Source: Entomortierella parvispora
Taxonomy: Eukaryota; Mortierellomycota; Mortierellomycetes; Mortierellales; Mortierellaceae
Assembly (NCBI GenBank): GCA_963573315.1
Contig: OY752149.1
Location: 1,116,001 to 1,180,000, forward strand
DNA: 64,000 bases
Reading direction: 5' to 3'
Under the pieces are notes generated by a model. The model searched no databases, was not told the DNA's origin, and saw only the letters and a list, made by a program, of their open reading frames with translations. Below, in pieces: positions 12,611 through 22,187 of the stretch; the stretch's first letter is position 1, and every line of letters begins with the position of its first letter. The position numbers were made by a program, and so were the translations under genes.

Positions 12611-13921
12611 GGTTGATATCTAGAGTAGTTGAGATTGGTGCGTAAGAGGTGGGTGGAGTAAAGAGCGGAAGAAGAACAAGAAGCACGATGGGAAAAAGCG
12701 AGAAGAAAAAAAAAGATCACAATGGCGTCATAATCACATAATCACATTGCCTCAGAGTTGCAAACGCGACGCTCAATTTGGAATGTCAATTCTCAAACAT
12801 CGGATCACTCGAATCAGTTGGAATTCATAACCCGCAGGTTAATGTTGGGGCAGGCCCAGGGAAGAACTTCTCCTCCTTCTGTCCCGCCACCTCAATTGCT
12901 AGCAGAGTTTGACCAGAAATGCTTCATTATACCAAGGAAACAAATTGCAAGGCAGGAGCAAGATTCCACGACGCAGTGTGTCGAAAGAATCTGAGCCGAT
13001 CAAAGCAACGTAATCACTAGAGTTGGATCCCTGACGCGTTGATCTCGCATCGCCAACTCCAAGGATGAAGGCAGATTTTGAGCCCATTGGAGAGCCTGTG
13101 CATGAAGTTTCGCCCATTGGAGCCACAGAGAGTCACTCGTCTTGAACAATTGGATTTGCCAATAGAAATTGTCGCGAAACACAGCGGAATGATCGCGCCC
13201 AAATGCAGTGAAAGGTACAACTTGGGCAGAGATCAGTCCTACATACAAAACGACCCAACAGCTTTGGAGGAAACAAGGGGCAAGATGAGTAGGACATGAA
13301 AAGGCGCTATCCAAGGGCGCTTTCATCTGGCTCTGGTCGAGCCGAATGGCCGTGCTGTCCGTGTTCAAAAAGTTGAATCGACTACGAATCGAATATCGAA
13401 AATCGCGCGTTCTTTCCCCAGCAGAGCATGCAGCATGCAAGTATGTTTGAATAATTTAACCGAAAGCACGGAGTGACAAGTCTGGCGACTTTGGTCCAAA
13501 TTGAAAGAAAACTGGAGACTGAGGGATTTTCAGCTTGCACGGAGAGCGCGTATGGTTCTCGTGTCCTCGCCTTTGGTCCAAGGACAAACTGATGTTCCAA
13601 TAAAATACTATTGTGTTCGCGATGATTACCCATTTTCCTTTTCCTATTGCTAAGTCCTCTCGTGCAACATCACTTTTTCAAACCCCCCCCCATTTCTACA
13701 ACTCCACTCTCACCCTTCTCTACACTTTCAAGCCCATCTCTTACATCCGCCTACTATATTACTTTACAAGGTAAAAGCATCATCCAGCGCTGTGTTGGAT
13801 GAGAGGATCATCTAGTTTGCGGTCCTGTGAAGCGTTCTGTTTGCTCTCCCATTATTATTTTGTCTCCAGCAATGACTAACAATGACATTCGCGCCCTTTT
13901 TTCTTAGAGAAGCAGTGTGGC
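12611..13921. promoter_or_regulatory. Divergent promoter region enolase / PMA1
   Basis: The start codons of two typically very highly expressed genes lie back to back across 1311 bp. Open frames inside show no similarity to known families. The PMA1-proximal 250 bp is CT-rich with a C8 run near 13684. A cluster of four CCAAT boxes lies in the middle and is listed separately. Confidence 0.6.
13086..13163. promoter_or_regulatory. Cluster of four CCAAT/ATTGG boxes
   Basis: ATTGG occurs at 13086-13090, 13116-13120 and 13149-13153, and CCAAT at 13159-13163. The first two sit in an identical 10-mer, CCCATTGGAG. They lie about 480-550 bp upstream of the enolase ATG and about 760-840 bp upstream of the PMA1 ATG. 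CCAAT boxes are bound by the Hap/NF-Y complex in fungi; binding here is inferred. Confidence 0.4.
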
Positions 13922-16900
13922 ATGTCTGATAATCATGAAGGTAAGTCAAAGATCACTTTTTCTTCATGCACGCTGCCTCGATTTTTCACAAGAGTAATCG
14001 GCTAACAGAGAGCAACTCAACTAGATACCAACACAAACACGTCGCAGACACAGTTCGTCAGTGATCAAACAGGCAGCAGTACCACCGCGTCTCCATCGAG
14101 CACCAAAAAAGAAGGCGTAAATATGGCCCTACGAGGTTCCGGTCCGCGTGGGCAAGTCAAGAGCGAGGGCCTTCAAGTGGATGAAGCACTTCATCACGAG
14201 CACAGAGATGAAATCTCTCCTGAGCTCGAGGCCCAGCTTCAGACGAATCCCTTGCACGGTCTGACAGATCAAGAGGTGGAGGAACGTCGGGCCAAATGGG
14301 GGCCCAACGAGCTCAAAGAGGTCAAGAAGAACCCCATTCTCAAGTTCTTGAGATTTTTTACAGGAGCTATCGCGTATCTCATTGAAGTTGCATGCATCAT
14401 CTCTGCAGTCGTTAAGGTAACATTCGAAACTAGCGAACCATCCTTCAACAAAACAACAACGAGCTGTACATGCTTAGTTGTTGCGTGCCTCTGATGGATG
14501 TCTTAGAAAGCTGCTGCCTCGAACGTGCTTTACTGACAACATACGTCCAATTGTTAAAATCCTGTGTTAGGACTGGATTGATTTTGGCATCATTCTTGCC
14601 CTTCTCATCGTGAATGCAAGTATCGGTTTCATTGAAGAGGCCAAAGCAGAATCTGCTCTCGATACCCTACGACAAACCTTGGCTCTCAAAACCCGCTGTT
14701 GGCGTGGTGGACATCTGGTCGAGCTCAATGCCGCTGAGCTTGTCCCTGGCGACGTCATTGTACTCCGCTTGGGAGATATTATCCCCGCCGATGGTCGGCT
14801 TCTTGGTATTGGCGCCACTGGGGAGGCCACTGAAGGTGAACTCTTGATTGATCAGTCTGCACTCACCGGCGAGTCTTTGCCTGTTAGCAAGAAACAGGGC
14901 GATGTCGTTTACTCTTCTTCGATAGTCAGGCAGGGTCAACAGATGGCAGTCGTAACAAAGACGGGCTTAAATACATTTATTGGTCGAGCCGCCAACTTGA
15001 TATCGATCACGGTCGAGGAAGGCCATTTCCAAAAGATTATCAACAGGATCGGCAACTTCTTGATCCTCATCACTGTTGTCCTTGTTGGTATTATTCTTGT
15101 CTACCAATTGATTCATTTTCGCGGACAGAAAGACGGCCAGTTCCTGACTGTTCTTAGTCGTGTCCTGGTCCTCACAGTCGCTGCCATTCCCGTTGGACTT
15201 CCCACTGTCATGTCTGTGACTATGGCCATAGGCGCCAAGCAATTGGCTGCCAAGAAAGTCATTGTCAAGCGTCTTACAGCTGTGGAAGAGATGGCTTCTG
15301 TCTCTGTTCTTTGTTCTGACAAAACCGGAACACTTACGCTGAACGAGCTGACCTTTGATAAGCCTTACCTCGCTAATGGCTATACGGAAGATGATATCCT
15401 TCTCTATTCTTATCTCGCTGCTGAAGCTGGCGCCAATGATCCTATTGAACTCGCTATACGTACTGTCGCCGAAGAGCGGCTACCCCTACTACAAAACCGA
15501 ACCCATCAGCACGATATCCCTGGTTACAAGGTTTCTTCTTTTTTACCGTTCAACCCCGCCACAAAACTGACTCAGGCTACGGTCACAAATAAGGAAACTG
15601 GAGAGTCATTCAAGGTCGCCAAAGGCGCGCCTCAGGTCATAATTAGCCTTGTTGGAGGAGATGACGATGCAGTGCGTGCTGTCAATGCCATGGCGAAGCG
15701 AGGTCTCCGCGCTCTTGGTGTGGCTCGTTCACGAGGGGAATCTATGGACCAGTTCCAATTGGTTGGCATGATATCTTTGATCGATCCTCCACGCCCAGAC
15801 TCTGCTGAAACGATTGCTCGTTGCCAGCACATGGGTGTCGATGTGAAGATGGTGACTGGAGATCAGCTGATTATTGCAAAAGAAGTCGCTCACCGTCTGG
15901 GCTTGACTCGCGTTATTCTTGATGCCACTCACTTGGACGATAAAGATAAATCTGAGGAAGAAGTCACTGAACACTGCATCCGCGCTGACGGGTTTGCCCA
16001 GGTCATTCCAGAACACAAGTTCCGTGTTGTCGAGTTACTTCAAAAGCGTGGAATAATCGTCGCTATGACTGGTGATGGTGTTAATGATGCCCCTGCCCTG
16101 AAAAAGGCCAATGTTGGCATTGCTGTTCATGGATGCACAGATGCTGCTCGTTCTGCTTCCGATATTGTCTTGATGGCGCCGGGTCTTTCTACGATTGTTG
16201 ATGGATTGTTGACTTCCCGTGCCATTTTCCAGCGCATGCGTTCCTACGCTCTGTACCGAATCACGTCTACGGTCCATTTCCTGATTTTCTTCTTCAGCGT
16301 CGTCATAGCCTTTGACTGGGCTTTGCCTGCAAGGCTTTTGATCCTGATCTGCATCCTCAACGATCTTGCGACGCTGGTGATCGCAGTTGACAATGCACAG
16401 CTCTCACCTTTTCCCGACAAGTGGCGTATAGGTCAATTAATCACTATGTCCCTGATCCTAGGAATGTGCTTGACTGCACTGTCTTTTGCAGTTTTCTTTG
16501 TCTTTTGGAAACACTTCAATTACGCACCTGTCAGTCTCGACGCTCCCGAATCCGAACGCAAACTCGAATCCGTCATGTATCTGCACATCTCTTCCGCTCC
16601 TCATTTCATGATATTTTCCACTAGACTGACAGGATACTTTTGGGTGAGCTTGCCCTCACCCTTGTTTGCAGCCGTTATTATCGGCACTCAGATTGTGGCC
16701 TTGCTGATGGTCGTATTCGGAGGATTGACACCAAAAATCCCTGTCTCTCAAGCGATCGTGATCTTGCTCATCTCTTTCGGTTACTTCATCATTCTCGATG
16801 TTATCAAAGTCCACTTGTTCAAGGCCTGGTCCTTCGAACTGACAGCTGCAATTGTCCGGACCCCGGCTAGAAGAAAGAAGTTGGCTGAGCGTAAATCTCG

Positions 16901-17108
16901 CAAGATTCAACAGGACCATGTCTGGGGCTCAATTGATCGGATCCGTGAGGTGATCTTGAAGTTGAAGGTCCTCGAGGCCCTGAACAAAGCTCCAATGGGC
17001 GAGGGACAGACGATAGCTTCGCTCGAACCAGCCCAGGCTCAGATCGAGAAAGGACTTGATTTCGAAGCGAAGAAGCAGGAGGTCAGACAATTGACGAAAA
17101 TGAGGTAG
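13922..17108 (+). CDS. PMA1: P3A-type plasma-membrane proton-transporting ATPase
   Basis: Three exons (13922-13940, 14025-14416, 14571-17108) give 982 residues. The pump uses ATP to export protons, building the membrane potential that drives nutrient uptake. The first coding exon is only 19 nt (MSDNHE). The cation-ATPase N-terminal domain is near residues 70-110 (NPLHGLTDQEVEERR, WGPNEL). Actuator motif is LTGESLPVSK; the phosphorylation site is CSDKTGTLT with Asp387; the ATP site includes KGAPQ and the hinge reads TGDGVNDAPALKKANVG. Ten transmembrane segments are expected, with the IPVGLP stretch in M4. The basic C-terminal tail (RKKLAERKSRK and on) could be regulatory. No key residue is missing. 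Confidence 0.95.
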
Positions 17109-17452
17109 AGAGTGGGCAAGCTGAAAGGAAATAAGAGGGATTTCTGCTATTGCTGATAGCGAATTGGTTTGGAGTAGAATTGGCGGTGTCTCTGAACAAA
17201 CATCGCTAATCTGCACTTCTCAAACTTAAGAAGCCACCTCCTTTCAGAAATAAACAGCACTTCCAGCAGAATTGATAAAGACAAACGAAATCAGGGAACT
17301 GTTGTCCCTGTCGAACAGCAGTGCTAGATATGAGATGTTATATCTGTCCTTGAAGGGGAGACGCACGCTTTTAGACTAAAGGAAGGGAAGAGTTTGTGCT
17401 CCGTACCTATCGACATATTGCCTTCTTCGATTGCCTCGTTATTTGACATTAG
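17109..17452. other. PMA1 3' region, no gene seen
   Basis: The 344 bp after the PMA1 stop probably contains its 3'UTR. No coding signal is visible, although a gene fragment follows directly after it. This absence is the reason to call that fragment incomplete. Confidence 0.5.
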
Positions 17453-17823
17453 AATTCACAAAGCTCTAGGCACATGTCCAGCAATACCCAAAACTGGCCT
17501 CAGATGGATGCAAAAGGCGATCGCCATGGCCAAAGAAAAGAGTGGCCAATATAGGGACCGTGATGAAGGTGCAGTATTGGGTCTTTTTACCCTTGGCTTG
17601 ATCCATGAGGTAAAAAAGAGAGACATGGAGCTCCGCCTCTTGCGCACCACCCCTGTTGGAATGGGGTTTGGCTCAAGTTGATTGATGCTCTAACACTCTT
17701 TTGTTCTTTTATTTTCTACTTTTCATCCAGATGGAGGGCAACAACGATTTGGCATTGGGAGAGTTCAAGGATGCTCTGATCCATGCAACAAAAGCGAAGG
17801 ACTTTGTCGGCATGGAGGATTAG
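17453..17823 (+). pseudogene. C-terminal fragment of a TPR-like protein
   Basis: Two exon-like pieces, 17453-17609 and 17731-17823, join in frame through a GTAAAA donor and CAG acceptor and end in TAG. The translation has TPR-like helical pairs (WMQKAIAMAKEKSGQ, then GLFTLGLIHE joined to MEGNNDLALGEF). The first in-frame ATG is at 17508, giving only 64 residues. An acceptor-like TTAG precedes the left piece, but no upstream exons can be seen between it and PMA1. It is most likely the 3' remnant of a longer TPR gene; a tiny real gene is the alternative. The parent family is not recognised with certainty. Confidence 0.4.
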
Positions 17824-18307
17824 AATCGCAACTTGACTCGACTCACGGACCAAACGGCAGCAGCAGCAGCGCCCGTTGCTCAATTTTGGAAAATAAAAAT
17901 CGTGCACTTCAATTGGCTAGTGTGGTATTTGGTGCGTGTGGGTGTGCCATCGCGATTTGACGCGTGCTTGCATGAGGACTTTGAATGGTCTTCCTCCTTG
18001 AACTGCCTCTGCCTCTTAATGTCCTCTGCTTTTTACATTCCTACATTCCTGGAGTAATGACCTGTCCATGTATTTTCCATAATGTCCTGTCCTGTCCTGT
18101 CCTGAGTGCGCCATTTAAACCCTGGTCCTCTTAATCACTCCTAATTCATGAATCCATTGAAGTCCAAAATCCATGCAATGTCTGCTCCCGAGTCCTTTTC
18201 CTCTCCTGCTGCTTCCTATTTTGTGCTCAGTAGTGTTTGTAACGTTCTTTGCCTATAGGTGCAAAACTTGGGTTAAAATCTTGTCCTGAGCCGAAATCGC
18301 ATCCTTC
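17824..18307. other. Gene-free stretch with a TCCTG microsatellite
   Basis: No coding signal is seen. A short pentanucleotide run, TCCTG repeated about four times, lies at 18084-18104. The remaining sequence is unremarkable. Confidence 0.5.
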
Positions 18308-18512
18308 AAAAAAAACTTTGCAAGAGGAAAAAAAGATAAAAGAGTGCAGGACACGTGCCGGAGCCGCTTTGCAAGAAGAAAAAAAGAAGAAAAGAGTGTA
18401 GGACACGCGCCGCAACTGCAAAAAAAGCAGAAAAGAGCGTAGGAAACGCGCCGGAACCGCTTCGCAAGAAGAAAAAAGAAGCAAAGAGTGTAGGAAACGC
18501 GCCGCTGCGCTT
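18308..18512. repeat. Degenerate minisatellite, about 51-bp unit, four copies
   Basis: Four diverged copies of a roughly 51-bp unit follow one another (the third is shortened to about 41 bp). Each unit has a GCAAGAAGAAAAAA part, then AAAGAGTGTAGGA and ACGCGCCG. On the minus strand all copies stay open and would encode a repeated Gly-Ala-Phe-Pro-Thr-Leu-Phe block with Phe/Leu runs, but nothing suggests translation. A GAGTC-rich patch follows at about 18540-18625. Confidence 0.75.
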
Positions 18513-19884
18513 TCTTCCTAGGGTCACGTTCCTTTCTGCCATGACTCACCCGAGTCCCGAGTCAGTTTTTTTTACCAAAGCCCCTTGGTCCCTCCGAACG
18601 CAGTGACCTTCTCCCGAGTCATAATTTTTTTCATATGTGAGTTTGAAGGAGCCATCTTTTGAAGGAATGCAGCTTGCCAGGGTGCGAATGCAAATGAGCA
18701 GCAAGAATCCTCGACCTCGAATGCACCTTTTCCGCCATTCGCTGCACATGTCTATGACCATTCTTCATCGAGATTCGAAGAAGAGAGATTGCTTACATTT
18801 TGCGTCATTCTCGGGACTTTTTACCAAAAAGGAAACGCCGGAAGGACATAGCGGTAAACATTGGTGGGCAATAACGAATTGATTCAGATGGACTGGATGG
18901 TGGCAAAGGAAGGGGACAAGGGCAGGAGGGGGGATGGAAGGTGAAGGAAACAGTTGGAAAAGAGAGAGGAAATAACGAAATTTGCATGTGTTTTATACGA
19001 CGGGGAAAAAGAGCGATCGAGTCCCCCGCCCTCTCCAATCATAAATACCAGCCCTCTCTCACCCTTCTTTTTCCTGTTCTTCACCACAATCTTCTCCTTT
19101 CCAAAGCCACCCTAAAGCACAAACCACAGGGCCCAATCTTCCTCTGCCTACCATGTCGGACATCCACTGCCGCCAAGAACCATCGGTCTCCTGCCTCGGT
19201 CCAAGCCGCCCCTCTGGGTGACCCCAAAGGAAGTATCCCTCAAAGACCACCCCTTGCCACCAAGTCAAGACCTCGGTTGCCTTCTTTGCGACCTCGAGCC
19301 ATGCCGCCTTTTGTGCCGCTGTCCTTGGCCCAGTCGACGAAGCCTCTGCCCGTTACGCCATCAAGAATGACCGCTCTCCATTCGGTTCATTGGCCCACCC
19401 CCTTCTCGCATTACATGCGCGACGAGACACGACATTGGCACAGGCCCTACGCCACCAAGAGGTTCTCGCGACTGCTCTCTTTTTTGTGGTTGGTTGAACT
19501 CGAAAATACTCGCGGGTCCTGCCCTTCTTCAGAAGTCGACCCGTTCGAGACTTGAACCATCCCTGGCTCGCCCTGCCTGGGTCTTGCTTCCTGCTATCGT
19601 CTTTAGTTTGGCTCTTCTTTGGCAACGAAGCCACCAGCCCGCTTTGCCTGCCTGCTGCCCTCTTTCATTCGGCACATTTGGCCCCCTCCTCGCGTGCCCC
19701 TGCCATTTGAACTGTCTGTCTTCCATCCATCTTGTTGCCACGCCATCAAGAACCTAGTCATCTTGACGACCGCTCTCTGCGGTCAAGCAGGCAAGGCCAG
19801 CTCTCGGCCTTGAGCTTTCCATCGAGCGTCTTTTCAACAGCGCCTCAAGAACCACGAGCTCGTCTCGCAAGAAGAACCTTCCTT
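18513..19884. other. Unassigned region; C-rich coding-like block 19080-19880
   Basis: The left part is ordinary sequence. From about 19080 to 19880 the plus strand becomes C-rich with codon-like composition and recurring GCCA(C/T)CAAGA-like 11-mers, yet no single frame stays open throughout and no family is recognised. The longest frame, 18941-19555, is Pro/Arg/Ser-rich and shows no domain. It may be a decayed coding sequence or a mobile-element remnant. A 16-C run at 19885-19900 ends it. Confidence 0.3.
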
Positions 19885-19900
19885 CCCCCCCCCCCCCCCC
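19885..19900. repeat. Poly-C run (16 nt)
   Basis: Sixteen consecutive C on the plus strand mark the border between the C-rich block and the LTR-like segment. The exact length is uncertain in any assembly. Confidence 0.85.
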
Positions 19901-19919
19901 TTCATTTAGTTTAGAGCAT

Positions 19920-20213
19920 GTGTGGTGTGTGGTGTGTGGGGGGCCGCTTCTGTTGGCGCTGAGGGTATAACGTCTGGTTAGGGGTCGTATTCGGAGTCAA
20001 CTCCGATGCGTGAGGGCGAATGCCCCATTCCAAAGATACCTCACCTCGGGTCTGTGTGCAGGGCGGTGACTAGATAGTTGGGATTGGGATAGTCGTCTTC
20101 ATCTTCATTCTTCAAAGCAAATCTTCATCCTTCATAACTACTCTTCATCTTCATAACGAATCTTTGAATATATTCATTCTCTGACCAGGCCACGACGTGG
20201 CCTTACATCGAAC
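19920..20213. mobile_element. Possible solo-LTR-like segment
   Basis: A roughly 290-bp segment begins TGTGTGG and ends GAACA. It contains a CGGAGT/ACTCCG hairpin near 19990-20010, repeated CTTCATC/CTTCATAAC units and a 15-bp near-palindrome GGCCACGACGTGGCC near its end. The TG...CA borders, small size and lack of coding are LTR-like. No matching target-site duplication could be found and there is no second copy in the window, so the call is weak. Confidence 0.2.
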
Positions 20214-20356
20214 ATATTGTGAATGCCAAATGAGAATGTACTCGATCGCCATTTTGAAGAAAGTATCGAGACAGCAAGTGTTTTAACACTTTGATCGTGC
20301 GCCTTCAAGTGAATGCGTTTAAATGAGTGTAGCTCTGTTCATGGGTTTCTATAGTT

Positions 20357-21883
20357 CTAGGGGTATACTTTACTATTCTCACGGACAAGGATCGTCACTC
20401 CAGCGATGATGCTGAGACCACCAATGACATTGCCCCATCCAACAGCTTCATGGAATAGAAACCAATCGACAACGGCCACGACAGGAATAGTGGCCATGAT
20501 CCCGACAGCTGCAAAAACTGGGGACGTCTGGGCTACAAGGACCATGAATGATCCATTGTACATCAAACCCAAGGCTGCGATCATCAAGATGGAGATGAAC
20601 TCGTCCTGGGTCGGCAGCTCAAAGACTTCGTGGCCGATCCAATGGAGTAGGGGGATAGGGACCCACAATGCCGTGAAGGTGACAACGCCCATGAGCCCCG
20701 TCAAGGTATTGGCAAACGCAACCCCTTCTTGTTTTGGCGAGCAATACTTTTTATAGACCACCTATAAAGTGAGAAAGGAATAGTTAGACAAGTCTGTTGA
20801 ATGAAAAGGCAGTAGTGAATGCCCAATTCTCGTTTTCACGTACCTCCTCAAAGCCATAGAGTGCAGCACCGATAAGAGCCAAGGCATTGCCGGCGATGGT
20901 TACATTTCCAGAGATCCCAGCCTGGCTGTCTGGAGCTGGTGATTCGCGAGTCGATAGGGTGATGACGGCGACTCCCAGGAGGGACAGGGCAACGGCCAGA
21001 ATCTTTCTTCCAATAATTTTATCTTTCAGAAGAATGACCGAAAAGAGGTAGGCAAAAAAACATGAAGTGTTGTAAATCGCCGTCAATGAACTCATCGTAG
21101 TCATGGCGACACATGTATACCAAAGGTAAGAGGGAACCATGAAGAGCGTTGTCATGACCAAGGTGATCCAGAAGAGGTGCCGGGTAAGAGCCTTGTTTTC
21201 ACGTGGGGTAAAGACTGTGGACCCATCCGAGAGCAATGGCTCTGCTGAGGCCGATGCAGCGACAGAGTCATTCTTCCGGTGATAAAGACTGCTGGTGCTC
21301 TGTCGGATCAGACCAACAAAGTAATGAGTCTTCTCCTGAACAGAGTCGAGTCGTGGAGCAGTGGGTGCGATATGGGTCGAATAGAAGAACTGGGCTGGAA
21401 GTGCGATGGACCAGAATGAATGTGAAATGTACAAGATAAAGTATGGCTTTTGATATCCCATGGACGTTTGCACGAATCTAGTCAGTTCCTATGCAGGGGA
21501 CGGCAGGGGCAGAGGAGGGAGAGTCAGGAAGAAGGACTCAGTGGTATTTGCCACCAAAATGAAAAAAAAAAACCACAAACATGCTCATGTGTATGTCGTG
21601 CATTGTTGATGCTACGTACAGTTTGAAGCACAAAGGAGACGATGCAGATGCACAGAATGACAATGGCGCGCCTGAGACGTTTTGCATCGTCAAGTCTCCG
21701 GCTCTCAAGTTCAGCTGCATGTTCATTGGTCCGGGAGGAGGTTGGTGGTGAGACTAGGGAGGCTGCTGTTCGGTGTGCACTGCTTGCGTTGCTGTTACTG
21801 GGATTGTTTCCCCTGGTAACACTGTGGTCCCGCTGCTTCCGTGCTCCTGTTTGTCCTGGAGAAGCGATGGTGGTTCGTGACAT
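20357..21883 (-). CDS. SLC35F5/THI74-like drug/metabolite-superfamily transporter
   Basis: Three exons (21883-21620, 21488-20844, 20761-20357) give 437 residues. The protein belongs to the EamA/DMT-like group that includes human SLC35F5 and yeast Thi74 and its paralogue YML018C, which are vacuolar or mitochondrial membrane proteins; substrates are not well defined. The N-terminal 65 residues are Ser/Ala-rich and cytosolic-looking. The first membrane helix ends at the exon 1 border (VILCICIVSFVLQT), followed by ELTRFVQT. Typical family stretches are YNTSCFFAYLFSVILLKDKI, KILAVALSLLGVAVITLS, GNALALIGAALYGFEEVVYKKY and VPVVAVVDWFLFHE-like sequence near the end. Around ten transmembrane helices are visible. 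The second intron's acceptor was chosen to keep the ELT motif. Confidence 0.85.
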
Positions 21884-22187
21884 TGCTTCAACGGTGGAAT
21901 GGTGGTCCTGTCTGTCGCTGTCTCAGGAGAGTGGTGGTGGAGAGGAGAAGAAGGAGCAAGGCAAGACCGCCCAGGAAAGAAGCATTTACGGTGACGTCTC
22001 TTTCGCCCGTGCTTGCTTGCACACGAGACAAAAGGAAAAGTCGCCCTCCTTTCTTTCTCTTCTTCTTCACTCCACATCGAGATCACCCCGTACCCATCAC
22101 CTCCTCAACACGCGCCTTCATCGTCTCCAGAGACCCGCAACACCAACAACAAACTAACCAACCAACCTACCGCCAGCCCAGCCAACC
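21884..22187. promoter_or_regulatory. Short divergent promoter SLC35F-like / GYF gene
   Basis: Only 304 bp separate the two start codons. The GYF-proximal part is CT- and AAC-rich, as expected for a 5' leader. No TATA box is evident. Confidence 0.5.

Noticed and set aside
13000-13440. 146-residue open frame between enolase and PMA1
   Set aside because: There is no recognisable domain, no introns or codon bias like the neighbours, and it overlaps the CCAAT cluster.
18941-19555. 204-residue Pro/Arg-rich open frame as a protein gene
   Set aside because: No family or domain is recognised and the coding-like composition shifts between frames; kept only as an unexplained block.
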